Positions 11,430 through 21,779 of a stretch of DNA of 64,000 bases are shown here, in pieces. Under the pieces are notes generated by a model. It had not been told where the DNA came from, ran no database searches, and was given only the letters and a program-made list of their open reading frames with translations. Position 1 is the stretch's first letter, and each line of letters begins with the position of its first letter. Source of the DNA: Gloeopeniophorella convolvens (taxonomy: Eukaryota; Basidiomycota; Agaricomycetes; Russulales); contig WTXD01000070.1 in the NCBI GenBank assembly GCA_022496205.1, positions 59,275-123,274 of the forward strand. Reading direction: 5' to 3'. Position numbers and translations under genes: made by a program.

Positions 11430-12011
11430 TCAGGACGGGGGCCAACGAAAAAGGGTAACTCTTCGGGCATAGGCGGGAACGTCCTTGAATCTGATGGGTT
11501 CTATAGATGGTTCGTTAGAATTGACCGAAAGCGGAAAGAAACGAGCACGCACGTAGTAATGAGGAGGTGGTGTTATCCGGTAGGGCGGCGGATTGTGATG
11601 GGCTACTTCCACCGTTGCGAGTGTTGGGACTAATTCAACAGTAGATGGGGGTTCAACCGAAGATGGAAGCGCGAGTTGAGGTGTGCCCCGAACGCGAAGG
11701 TGCCGACGTCTAAGATACGCCGCCGAAAGTGCCAGGATGAGAAGAACGAATGTTCCAATGACACCACCGACAATAGGTCCAGTGTGGCTTGAATGTAAGG
11801 AGTCCTGCGGGCTCTGTTGTGGCGAAGGATTCGGTGTAGCCTGAGTAACGCTGCTAGTTGATGAAGAGGGAGTAGATGTGGATGCAGTAAACGTTGGGCA
11901 TAGTCCCGAGGCGTCGTCCAAGGAGCCTGAAGATACTATCAGAATCGGACTGTGCATGCCACCCTGCTGAAGGAGAATCCGGAAAGCGCAAGTGAACCCC
12001 ACACACCACAA
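11430..12011 (-). CDS. Single-pass membrane protein with Ser/Thr-rich ectodomain and PPxY tail
   Basis: The 193-residue frame has a short N-terminal part, a Ser/Thr/Pro-rich stalk, one strong transmembrane helix (GPIVGGVIGTFVLLILALSA) followed by YLRRRHLRVRG (positive-inside), then a cytoplasmic tail with PPPYRITPPPHYY. PPxY motifs bind WW domains of Rsp5-type ubiquitin ligases (established knowledge), suggesting regulated endocytosis of a surface protein. The layout matches the abundant glycophorin-like, stalk-TM-tail proteins of basidiomycetes. The true N-terminus with a signal peptide is probably in an upstream exon between 12011 and 12300 that I could not place. No enzymatic domain. Confidence 0.6.
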   Translation of the reverse strand: MWCVGFTCAFRILLQQGGMHSPILIVSSGSLDDASGLCPTFTASTSTPSSSTSSVTQATPNPSPQQSPQDSLHSSHTGPIVGGVIGTFVLLILALSAAYLRRRHLRVRGTPQLALPSSVEPPSTVELVPTLATVEVAHHNPPPYRITPPPHYYVRARFFPLSVNSNEPSIEPIRFKDVPAYARRVTLFRWPPS

Positions 12012-13500
12012 GGGTACACCGAGCTAGAGCTTGACGAGGTGCTTTGGGGAAAAGACTAGTAAGAAAGGGTGCAACGAGTGCTATTGGAGGTCCTCACCTC
12101 ATCCCTTAACGAGTAGTGACAGTGTTGAAAAGAACGTTAGGGAGGGGAGCCGCACCCATTCGTGCCGAAGTGACATTGGGAAGTACAAATAAGTTCTTCC
12201 CGGCGCCGCGACCCACCCGGCTTGCCATCTTGATTGTTGTCCGTACACATACCAACGATGGAACCGAAGCAATTTAAGGGCCGATCTGAGCCACAAGGCG
12301 AAGAGATCAGAATCTTCAGGAAAATGTTGAACAGTTTATCAACCTATAGCACAAGATGTGGATGGTGGCCGCGGATGATGATCTAGCACGTCGGCACTAC
12401 TTATTTGGAAGCAAACCTCAGACCGGCAAGGCTCAAGCAGAGCACAACCGAAATGGAACAAATGAATGCAGAAACGGTCACAAATAAGAGCTGGACCTAT
12501 AGCGCTTCAAGCTTCAAGCTTCACCGGTTCACCGGGTAAGATTGTTGAGCAGGCTGGAGGCTACCTCTACACAGCGTTGCACGCTGAGAAACGGCGACGT
12601 TGTTCGTGAAACCCGACCTTCAGATTATAAGACGATGCTGAAGATGAGGGCGCTGCAAATATGTATACGGCGTTCATGGACCGGCCCAAGGGGCTCATGG
12701 ACAAGCTTTTGCTCTGGAAGATTGCTGGAAGATGGTACCGATTAATGTAGAGGTTACCATCGGCGGCACAAAGGCCCTGCGAGAGCTGGACACACTAGTA
12801 CTCAAGCAGACTCGAGCTGGCCCCGTTGGCGTGATGGAGCCCGCAGGCTTCACGCCCAGTACTTGCAGCCGCAGCCTTGCCAGCCTTGCTTTGCCATCGG
12901 AGGGCCCAATCGTGGATTTTGGCAGATTTCGGCACGGTGTGGCTCGATTTTGAACTCCGACGCGCTCCGCTGCTCTCCGCTGGCACCAGCTAGTACCTGC
13001 CACCTGCACCTACTGTCTCAACTTAGGTCAATAGTCGGAGCGTTGGCACACCCAGTCCTTCGCCTCACAAACCTTCAATGGATACTCTGAAACTCACGGG
13101 CTCACGGAGAGGTGTGTCACATCTCCGCTCAGGAAAATTCTCTGATGGAGGCACCTCTGTGCCAACCTGTTTAGTCCCTTTTTGCCAGATACCTTGTTAC
13201 TGGCACTCACTGAATTTTCTACTATGGCTAATGCATGTCATCGCGTCAGGCCTGCAGCTTCGACGTGGCTCACGAAAAACGTCTCCTGACTGTAGTATTA
13301 TGCTTTGTCATATCATCGTTTCCTCCCTCTGCGCGCTGTTCTGTCTGCTCCCAACCCTACTAGACGCTCGATAAGGTTACCATCTTTTATACCAGTGTGC
13401 TATCACACTCCACTAGGCTGGCACACTACTCACCACGGACGCCATGAGGCACTCTGGATGGCACTTTTGGCTCTTTACACATGTGCCAGCAGAGGTGTAC
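12012..13500. other. Intergenic
   Basis: May hold the missing 5' exon of the membrane-protein gene near 12100-12300. Short direct repeats of AAGCTTC occur near 12507-12530. No other gene is supportable. Confidence 0.35.
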
Positions 13501-13518
13501 GTGCCATCCTGACTGGGA

Positions 13519-13524
13519 TATAAG
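13519..13524 (+). promoter_or_regulatory. TATA box
   Basis: TATAAG about 140 bases upstream of the ATG at 13659. Confidence 0.45.
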
Positions 13525-13658
13525 GCTATAGGTCAAGCTGCACGTTCGCTTGCTCATTGACGATAGCACTGAGCGACCATCTCTTTCTTCCCAACATACA
13601 CATCTTTCGCGCATACAACTGTCTTGCGTTGACAAATCAGCCTACTCCTGCTATCTAC

Positions 13659-14213
13659 ATGCTGCCTTACGTCCCGCGATCGTCTTCCAGCCGTCAGGCG
13701 ACACTCCACATGCACAGGGTCGGTATTCCTGCACCCTGGCTCCCGCGCACTGACAGCACCGCGCAGGCGATCTTCACAAATGCAGCATCCATACCTATCC
13801 AACACGGGTCCCCATGCACAACTACAACTATGTATATGGGCGCTGACCCGGCGCCAGCCCACACTCTGCAGCCGGACGCCTACTGTTCTCTCTACTCCCC
13901 AAGCACCGGCACCACATCCGGGGGAACATGCATCCAAACTGTATTTACTCCCTCTACCACCCCGTTGTCGCTGCCGCCATCCTATCCCCAGCACATCAGC
14001 TCGAGGCCTACCTTCTGCGAATCTCCGCCTCCACCGTATGCTGACCCGGCAGGAGTGTATACCCACTGTGGGTCCACTATCCCTGCTGATTTCCCGCAGA
14101 CTCGATCGTTCCGATCGCCCCTGGTGGGCCTGCTACCCCCTCATATCTCAGTATATACCAGCATAGCAGGAGGATCGGACACAGCGGGCGCCGGTCCTGT
14201 GGGCATCCATTAG
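13659..14213 (+). CDS. Proline/serine-rich hypothetical protein
   Basis: A 184-residue frame starting MLPYVPRSSSSRQ, rich in Pro, Ser and Thr with PPSYP and PPPPYADP motifs. The ATG at 13659 was preferred to the in-frame ATG at 13557 because the latter lies only about 35 bases from the TATA box. No signal peptide, helix or catalytic motif is seen. Probably intrinsically disordered. No family recognised. Confidence 0.4.
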   Translation: MLPYVPRSSSSRQATLHMHRVGIPAPWLPRTDSTAQAIFTNAASIPIQHGSPCTTTTMYMGADPAPAHTLQPDAYCSLYSPSTGTTSGGTCIQTVFTPSTTPLSLPPSYPQHISSRPTFCESPPPPYADPAGVYTHCGSTIPADFPQTRSFRSPLVGLLPPHISVYTSIAGGSDTAGAGPVGIH

Positions 14214-14700
14214 AGGTTGAGTACGCCGATGGGTGCTCGGCCGTAACCAGGCGCTCAACAAAGCGTCTGCGTAACGACACCTGCATATTCGCGCAAACAT
14301 AACGAATCTGTCGTTTGGCGAGTGGTGTAATTGCAGAGTGGCATGAAAGAACTTCGGTTCATCTTTATCCACAGAGACTGTGCTCTACATTATCCAATAC
14401 AATGCGTGCCTATATCCGTGCTTTCGGTATCGTGGTACATGCTTCAAACCTATGGCATGCCACCTCTGAACGCTGTTTCTTCGATCCTTTCATGCAATGT
14501 TATTATATAGCGTTCACGCACGCGCACGATTGGTGCAAACAGGGGATGCATCAAAGTGCATCCCGTGCTGTGTTCAAAGAGTGATAACGATGAAAAAGTC
14601 CATGCGGCCGCGCCACACGAGATGTGGCAAGCCAAATGCAGTCATGGAGGCACCACATCTTAAACTTCCGCTATACGGTGGCATGTCAAGGCGACAACAA
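14214..14700. other. Intergenic, no gene seen
   Basis: Spacer between two small unknown genes transcribed in the same direction. Confidence 0.4.
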
Positions 14701-14713
14701 AGGATCAGATACT

Positions 14714-14719
14714 TATAAG
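14714..14719 (+). promoter_or_regulatory. TATA box
   Basis: TATAAG about 100 bases upstream of the ATG at 14815. Confidence 0.5.
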
Positions 14720-14814
14720 AGCACCCTCCACACGGGAGCTCAGCATCACAACGCCCCTTTCGCCCTCCCCAAGTTTTCTGAACCCCGTAACCTTTTCAGT
14801 ATCTACAACCAGTC

Positions 14815-15649
14815 ATGTCGTACTTCATCCTTCCCCCACTTGCTCTGCCACCCACTCTCCCATCGCCGCAAATGGGCCACGCCATTCGACTTCCAGCTAT
14901 AGATACCCTCTTCGCCATTGCAGATGGCGGCAGAGTCGCATACGGAACGGCCAGCAAAAGTCAGATGGGATGCTCTTGTATGCCTGCGCCGTCAGGACTT
15001 TACAGAACCACAGTCACTGCAGTCCGTAGTGACTTCCCGGGCCGCTTGAAAATTCCGGTTTGGTACAATGGTAAGCTCACCACCGTCCCAGGTCGCCCGT
15101 CGCGCAGCTGATTCGAGCAATCCAGATGCAGCCCGACCACAGGCAGTAGCCTCGAGGCCCGAGTCCCACATCTTCGCCAGCAACGCTGTCGCCCACCCAC
15201 TGCACCCACGAGGACCTCCGCTAAACCCAAGAGACGGAACAGGGCGGTCGAGTGCCACAGCACTCTTCCTCAACGAGCGCGGCGCGCAGGACGACCGTGA
15301 ATGCGAGGAAGATGCTGGTCGGGCGCTCTGGCCCATCCGAGACCCAGCCGTCTTCTACGAGCTGGGTCCGTGGGACCCTGTTGCGCGTCCAATGGGGTCA
15401 GAGGAGGATACCACGGAGGTGATGGAGGACATCAGGGATGAGCAGGGGCGGGTCTACGACGCGCTGCGTGATGCCATCCTTGCGGAAACCGAGAGAGTCG
15501 GGCCAGGTGCAAACTTTGTTCGGCCAGAGGGACGCAGGAGGTACATGGACGAGTTCCCGCATGGGAGTGAAATCACGTCCAAGGCGTTGGGGTTGGTTGC
15601 CAACCTGGTGCCGAAGGATGAAGATTGGAACATGGCGCTGCGAGGATGA
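14815..15649 (+). CDS. Hypothetical protein, two exons
   Basis: Exon 1 (14815-15070) encodes MSYFILPPLALPP through PGRLKIPVWYNG. A GTAAGC donor at 15071 and an acceptor near 15146 or 15149 join it, frame kept, to a second exon with RALWPIRDPAVFYELGPWDP, an acidic helix (EVMEDIRDEQGRVYDALRDA) and EFPHGSEITSKALGLV, ending RG and TGA at 15649. The strong acidic helical second half looks genuinely coding. Family not recognised. The TATA spacing and 5' leader resemble those of the upstream Pro-rich gene, so co-regulation is possible. Confidence 0.45.
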
Positions 15650-16160
15650 TCAGATGGACGCTGTGTATATATCATAAAACGTACGACTCTTACCATATTA
15701 TCGCATAATATTTGTAAACCGCTGCTTGAGTATGCGCGGGGAGAAGGAAGAGCAGAGGATTAGATCTGATGGGATTGAGCGAGACGATGGCACTTCGATG
15801 AAAGGAACGCGTGGGGCGCCGAGGCAGCAACGCGTGCATGAGTGAGCATCCACGTGAGTTAACAGAAGACCACCTGATAGAGGATTGATAGACCCTTCCA
15901 GATGGCACTTCGGAGCTCCGAAGGTGCTTCCCGGGCCAAACATCCACGCCGAACGACAGTGCAACGATGCGAGTACGCATCGCAGCGAATCACGGCCGGC
16001 ACGAGAAGCCAGAAATTTTCGTCGAGCACGCCAGCAGTGTCCCCAGAGGCTTCGCCAGCGCGTGTGCAGCGCGGACATGGCACCACCTTGCGGCAGAGAT
16101 ATCGTACGTGGCAGCGCAGAGAACGCTGACATAATGCGAGGCGAGGACGCGGAAGGATTG
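15650..16160. other. Intergenic upstream of the peroxiredoxin gene
   Basis: Long minus-strand frames here are shadows of GC-rich sequence without motifs. Confidence 0.4.
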
Positions 16161-16167
16161 GCCAAGA

Positions 16168-16175
16168 TGACGTCA
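16168..16175. promoter_or_regulatory. TGACGTCA palindrome (CRE/ATF-type bZIP site)
   Basis: Perfect 8-base CRE palindrome, 26 bases upstream of the TATAAA at 16201 and about 90 bases before the peroxiredoxin ATG. Sites of this type bind Atf1/CREB-like bZIP factors that drive oxidative-stress genes in fungi (established knowledge). Use here is inferred from position and target. Confidence 0.55.
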
Positions 16176-16200
16176 TCGAGGGCGATCTCTCCCGGACGCA

Positions 16201-16206
16201 TATAAA
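16201..16206 (+). promoter_or_regulatory. TATA box of peroxiredoxin gene
   Basis: TATAAA 60 bases upstream of the ATG at 16266. Confidence 0.55.
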
Positions 16207-16265
16207 CGCGCAGCATCGATCCTTCCGTCTTTCTCACCGACCTCAGATTCACACTCACACCAACC

Positions 16266-17039
16266 ATGGCCTCCGTCATCGCTAGCATTGCCTCCGGCGC
16301 CGCACAGACCGCCCACGCTTCCGCCGCGTCGCTCCTCGCTGCGCGCCAAGCCAAGCCCGGCGACAAGCTCCCAGTCAAGGAGACTGTCAAGGAAACTGAC
16401 CCCAGTAAGGCTATCACGCTCTCGGCCACCGGAAGGAACATCTTTGTGCGTTGAGATGAGTGTATGCGTATGCGGGAGCTCTGACGAGTGATGCAGGTCG
16501 GCGTGCCCGGCGCATTCACCCCTCCGTGCAGCTCGCACGCACCGGGTTACATTGAGCAATACGAGCAGTTCAAGGCAAAGGGAATCAACGAGATCTTCAT
16601 TATCGCTGTGAACGACGCTTTCGTCACCAGGTGCGATGAGCTCTAACTGTCTCCTTGTGTGCTATCGCTCACCGAGTGCCACTCTCCGCAGTGCATGGAA
16701 AGCGAAGCTTGCACCCAATGGCACTCGTAAGCGCATATACCCAGTCCGCCGGAGCCTTATCTGACCAGCCGTGACCGATAAGCCGTCCACTTCATCGCGG
16801 ATGACCAGGCTCTTTTCGTCTCTGCACTTGGTCTTATCCAAGATGCTACTCCCCTTCTCGGCGCACCGCGTGCCAAGGTATGTTCCCTGTTAGACACGCG
16901 CACCAATGGAAGCTCACGGATTTGTCGACAGCGCTTCGTGGTAGTTGCGGATGGCGACACCATCGAGACTGTGATCGTTGAGGAAGATTCCTCCAAGGTC
17001 AACAGCACTGAGGCGTCAAAGGTGCTCGCGTTCCTTTGA
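16266..17039 (+). CDS. Atypical/type II peroxiredoxin (Prx5/Ahp1-like)
   Basis: Thiol peroxidase that reduces H2O2 and alkyl hydroperoxides. Five exons: 16266-16445, 16497-16630, 16692-16726, 16783-16877 and 16932-17039, giving 183 residues. The catalytic motif PGAFTPPCSSHAPGY sits at the start of exon 2, with the peroxidatic Cys in TPPCS. Other family blocks are IFIIAVNDAFV, AWKAKLAP, FIADDQALFVSALGLI and RFVVVADGDTIETVIVEED. The N-terminus (MASVIASIASGAAQTAHASA) is Ser/Ala-rich with few acidic residues and could be a weak mitochondrial presequence. The length fits the Prx5 group. The promoter has a CRE and a TATA box. No defect found. Confidence 0.92.
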
Positions 17040-17681
17040 GGCGATGCTTCCGGGAGATTAGCAGGGCAGAAGAACTAGCAGACAATCAATGTAATACAGA
17101 GTACGCTCCAAGGGGCAAAAAAATCATTCGTGTAACTGTATATCCACGCCCATATGCGAGAGCGGAATCTCTCATGTCCAGTAACATGCGTCACGCGTTA
17201 AGGTCAAGGGTGTCCGGTGCCACGGGATGATCAAATGGCAGCAAGCGCGTTATCGCGGAAGCCCACACACCTTACGTACAAAGCTCGAGCCAATCAATCA
17301 CCTGCTCGAGCCAATTGGTAACGTCCAGGAACAAATGGTGCATGGAGCGGTCAAGCAGGCTTCGTGTGGAGCGGTCAATTGCCTCGGAACCCTGCGCACG
17401 CAAGCTGTTGCATAACCACAAAAAGTCCAATTATTAGACCGAGCGAAGTACCCCACGAGAAATACATCATGCGAAAGCCAGGGCAAATTGATACCGAAAC
17501 TCCCGGCTCTCGTACGGCGACCGCGGCGGCCACAACCCGATTCCCTAAACCCAAGACGCGAAAGTGTCCAATGATTATTATCCCGGGGCGGCTGTACTTG
17601 CTTAGGTCGGGGTCTGAGTGCTGCGGGAGAATATGCACATGTGAGCGACCCCCGCTCCATATGGAGATGCCAGATGCAGAC
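17040..17681. other. Intergenic between convergent genes
   Basis: 3' flanks of the peroxiredoxin gene (plus) and secreted protein A (minus). No gene seen. Confidence 0.4.
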
Positions 17682-18550
17682 TTACGAGTGACCGACGCTG
17701 CGTGATGGAGAGGAGCGAGAAAGGAAGGCGCGCACGTGAGTGTGACGGCGCGCGTCGGGCAGGCGCGCGGGGGACGTACGTGAGCGACCAGGAACGGTCG
17801 ACCGCCGTGCAGGTCGCCTGGGACTGCAGCGGCATCACGGGCGGGAAGCACGCCTCGCCGCTGACGGAGCCGACGTTGGCCTGCGGCGCGTGCATCAGCG
17901 CTCGCGCCCGCAGCAGTAGGTTGTAGACGTACGAAGTCGCTCCAGCAGTACGAGAGAGGCTCCTCGCTCAGGTTCTCGAACGTGTACGTGCACGTGCCGA
18001 AGGTGAGCGTCTCGATCCCGCCCGGCTGGACGGTGAAGTTGGGGCCTGGCGGCGCGTCAGGGACTGTGCGGGCACGCGAGGTGGAGGACCCGGTGCGTAC
18101 CGGTGCTGGCTTCAAAGATCTGGATCGCGTCCGTGATCTGGCTGCAGTCGTCAGTCGTCGGGGGGAGATTGAACGGGCCCGTCGTGGGGCGGCTGCACTG
18201 GTTGTTGCCTGCGCGCGCAAGTCGCGTCAGCGCTCTGCGCAGAGGCGATACCACAGCCTGCCCAAGGCGCGCTTACAGATCTCGCCGCACACGCCCGACG
18301 GCGTCGGCGCGGCCACGACAGACGTCGTCGTGATGGTCGCCGTCGTGCTGAGCGTCTCGGTCGTCGTGATTGTGGTCGGCTCGGCCGGCGGCGGCGGCGG
18401 GTAGCAGCAGAGCTTCTGGTACGTCGCGGAAAGCCCGGCGCCCGTGTCAAGCGTCGTGCTTGCGAGCAGCTGCGGGGACGCGCAGAGCGTGTAGGCGTGC
18501 GCGGCGAGCGCGAACGCGAGGAGCGTCGAGATGCGGGCGAGGATTGCCAT
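17682..18550 (-). CDS. Secreted Cys-rich protein A (paralogue of B at 20718-21688)
   Basis: Exon 1 from 18550 encodes a signal peptide (MAILARISTLLAFALAAHA), a Cys-containing segment (KLCCYPPPPP), a Thr-rich stretch (TTITTTETLSTTATITTT) and VCGEIC, ending with T of a split Cys codon at a GTAAGC donor. Exon 2 gives NNQCSRPTTGPFNLPP and DDCSQITDAIQIFEASTG. Exon 3 gives NFTVQPGGIETLTFGTCTY, FENLSEEPLSYCWSDF. Exon 4 gives GEACFPPVMPLQSQATC and WSLT. A 15-base last exon encodes the end (VGHS) with TAA at 17682. About nine Cys suggest a disulphide-stabilised secreted protein. A minus-strand TATA-like box is near 18613. No named domain; paralogy with B is certain. Confidence 0.7.
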
Positions 18551-18619
18551 GACCTGTGAATGCGTGTGTCTGCGGGGGCACGGGGCTGCCCTCCCCGATT
18601 GCGCGGCGCGCCGTCTTAT

Positions 18620-20717
18620 ACTGCCCCACGCCCTCCCGCGCGTCCGCAGTGCGGCCGGATGGGCGTGGAAGGTGCACGAGCAGGATGGGATCACAGGGTG
18701 CGCGTTTCAGCTGCCACTGTCCGCGCGCGACGCGCTGCCAGGTCCCCGGGGAACGCATGTGCGTGCCAGGTATGCAAGGTCTGTTCCGATGCCACCAGAC
18801 AGGTGGAGATATGCCATCTGTTCTGTACAGCAGGTGCGGGCTTCGATGCGCGGGCCTGGGCGAGACCGCAGGTCCGTGTCCCCACAGCCGTGCGCCGTCT
18901 GGGCCGAGAGACATTCCGGTGGCAGACGCCACGGCGGAATCTGCGCATGCGCACGCACATGCAAATGCACTGCATTATGATGCGTCTAGCGCGGAGACGC
19001 GGGTATATTGCTTCATTCAGGCCCGCGGCGGGAACGTGCGCGCGCGGGGGGGCATAGAGAGGCGCGAAGCACCCGCCGTTGTTCCGGGACGAGGCAGCTG
19101 CACGCCGCGCGGCGGGGCTGGGCGCGCGCGCTGCCGGCACCCGAACTAGGCCGGATGGATCTGCGCGCAGCATCTGCAGCGCAGAAACGCGCGCGCGCGC
19201 GCCGATTGGGCCGCGCCACGATGTCGCCGTGCTCCGTCGGCGATAGAGGGCGCGCAGCGACACATCCAGCAGCTCGCGCTCGCGTCACGCGCGCCGCGCG
19301 TCGCGCCCTGGATGCCATTGAACGTCCGTAGCGCGGCGCAGAGCCTTGCAGCAATTCTCATGCCGACAGGCCCTCCGTTGGCGCATTTGCAGGAGTTCTT
19401 GACACCGATCGAGATCTGTCCAACCGTACGGTCATGTTGGTTGCGTCCGTCGCGCACCTGTCGATTCGGCGAGCGCGGCAACTCGCCTGCGCGCGGATCT
19501 TCTATCTTTAGATGGAGGTTTCGCGTTCCGCCTATCTGTAGATAGAGCAGAAGGGGGTCACTGGCCCCGTACGAAAACTGCTGCGATAGCGCCGCGGCGC
19601 CCGGCGCCATCAACGTTCACAGCGTGTGTGTGAGTGCGCGCGCTCGAGCAGAGGCAATGGCGTATAGAGTTTGGGCGGGGCCGGGGAGGTGAAGGGGGGC
19701 CTGGGCGCGCCTGGGCGCGGAGGTGCGGGGCAGGGCGAAGCGGCGTCAGGGCGCGGGGGCAGATGAATGGACGTCGCAGGCTGATCGATGATCCGGCGCG
19801 CTGTCCCCGGTGCGGACATCAGATCCCAGGGTACACACGGGGGCGGTGCGCGTGGGTACGTACTCTAATGTCACAGTGCGAGCTGGCGCGCAGTACGGAG
19901 GGTGGAGGGCTGCGGCCAGGGCGGGCTGGAAGGAAGGCTGGTTGACAGAACTGACGGGTCCAGGCGCGCCGCTGTAGTACGGTTGGGGATGAGGGGATTG
20001 GCGCTTCGCCGAAGAGGCACGCGTATGCAGCACCCACCACAGCGGCGATGTGCAGACGTGGGATTTCACAGCGAAGAAGACGCAGCAGGATGACATTCAT
20101 TGCAGTGGCGGGGACGGCATCAGTAGGCATTGTGATTAATGCAGAACCCGCGATGCCTACATCGTGTATGTAAGGAACAAGGGGAATGCCATCGACAGTG
20201 GCAGAGCAGCGTCGAGGCTTGCAGGGAACCCGGGAGATGATGGTGGGTGCAGTGAGAGAAATTTTTACGGAGAGCCACGAAGGAGTCCGCACGATTCAGT
20301 GGCCCCGTGTTGAAGGCTATTGAAGGTTGCGAGTTGGTTCCTTGGTGCTTGACGTGGAGCTCAGCGAGCCTGACAGCTAAACCAAATCCGGCCATGCCGA
20401 CGGGGCACCGCCTCGCGCCCGGCCTCAGGCTTTCTAATCCGAACCCGAAGTCCCTTGGAGGAGATCCCTCGGAACTGGAATCGCCAGGAATCGCCTTGGG
20501 ATTCCTTCATCCTTCTTTTCGTGCAGGCACAGACGAGTCGCGCGAGGATGATGCGGAGCACCAACAAACAACAATAATATTTCGCTAGCTATATTTCGAG
20601 CCCAAAGTTCCCAGGGAATACCAAATCACCGATATGAGAAACCATTAACGGAATCAAACAACGTCCTTTTCCCAGCGCGGCGTCCCATTTCGACAGCCTT
20701 CGACAACCTCGAACCAC
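18620..20717. other. GC-rich spacer between paralogues A and B
   Basis: Many overlapping open frames on both strands from low stop density; none shows motifs or consistent splicing. A short perfect inverted repeat CTATCT-GT-AGATAG lies near 19530. No gene is supported. Confidence 0.4.
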
Positions 20718-21688
20718 TTACGAGTGGCTCGCGCTGCGGCGGTTGCGTCAGTGTACGGCACCAGGGGCAGAGCGAGCAGAATGTGCGCTTACCCGACCTG
20801 CCACGGTGCGACGGAGTCGACCGAGGCGCAGACGCCCTCGGGACGAAGGGGTTCACGGGCGGGAAGCACGCTGCACCGGCGGCGGACGCCTGCGTGCTCA
20901 GGCTGCTCCAGCAGTACTCGAGCGGGGAGCTGGCCAGGTTCGTGAAGAAGTAGCGGCACGTGCCGAACGTCAACACCTGCTGGTGCAGGCTCTGCACGAC
21001 GAAGGTCGGGTCTGCGGAGAAAGTGCGTCATTATCACTGCAGAGACGCGCAGAGGTGGGGAGCGCTTACTGATGCTGCCGGAGAGGATCGTGACCGCGTT
21101 GTCGAGCGTCTGGCAGTCCTCGGAAATCGGCGGGAGGTCGCCGAGGTCCTCGCATATGATGTTGCCTGCGCGTCAGAAATAGGCTCGTGAGAAGCTGCGC
21201 GGAAGATCAGGAAGCATGGGGCGGATGGGGGTACTGACAGGCTGCGCCGCACACGCTCGGCGCGGTCGGGGTCGCGCTCACGGAAGAAGCAGTCGAAGTA
21301 ACCGTCGCGGTACTCGTGAACGTCTCGGTCGTCGATACGGTCTCGGTGCTCGTGATCGGCTGCGGTACATGTACGGGTTTAGGTGGGCAAAAAAGACCGA
21401 GGAGGATGCACAGTACGCCTCCAAGACTGTCAGCAGCGGGTGCAACAGCACCAGCACAGGCAACCGTCTCGAAGAGGATGTCGACTCCGCCGACTGGGAC
21501 GGTCCCACTCTGGATCGTCTTCGGGTTTGCACACGCTGCGGAGGAGCGCGAAACTGCATAGGGGGAGGGAGTGCGTCGAGTTAGCAACTCTGCGAACGCG
21601 AGGAGGCACGACGCGACTTGCCATGGGGCGAGGCAGCCGCAGAGAGCGCGAGTGCGGCGACCACGGTGGCGCGGAGCGATGACAGCAT
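20718..21688 (-). CDS. Secreted Cys-rich protein B, paralogue of A; one apparent frameshift
   Basis: Start MLSSLRATVVAALALSAAAS at 21688 (signal peptide). The first intron appears to use a GC-AG donor (GCAAGT). Next come SCANPKTIQSGTVPVGG-type sequence, a Thr/Ser-rich stretch (TSTETVSTTETFTSTATVT) and VCGAAC with its last Cys codon split by an intron exactly as in A, then EDLGDLPPISEDCQTLDNA, QVLTFGTCRYFFTNL and LEYCWSSL, CFPPVNPF. A one-base shift near 20840 is needed to reach EGVCASVDSVAPWQVG. The final mini-exon (ASHS, TAA at 20718) matches that of A. A TATA box (minus strand) lies near 21771. Otherwise int act; the shift could be a sequence error. Function unknown. Confidence 0.65.
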
Positions 21689-21779
21689 GGTTGAAGGCGA
21701 GGTTGAGGCGAGGTGGGGACTGCAACGATGATTCGATCGAGGCTAGAGAGGGCGTGTCCACAGCACCGGGTCTTTATAG

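Noticed and set aside
11202..11633. 143-codon plus-strand frame
   Set aside because: Antisense to the membrane-protein tail on the other strand, with no recognisable domain.
12695..13009. 104-codon minus frame and opposing 73-codon plus frame
   Set aside because: Neither has motifs, a plausible start context or splice partners; left as intergenic.
15698..16519. 273-codon minus-strand open frame
   Set aside because: It overlaps the peroxiredoxin promoter and first exons, has no motifs, and is explained by GC-rich sequence with few stops.
17602..17681. Extra 3' exon for secreted protein A ending STQTPT
   Set aside because: The preceding mini-exon already ends in TAA in both paralogues A and B, so the simpler end at 17682 is preferred.
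18556..19263. Several overlapping frames of 150-200 codons on both strands
   Set aside because: All phases are open together, residues are Arg/Ala/Cys-biased, and there are no motifs or splice logic; shadow frames of GC-rich spacer.
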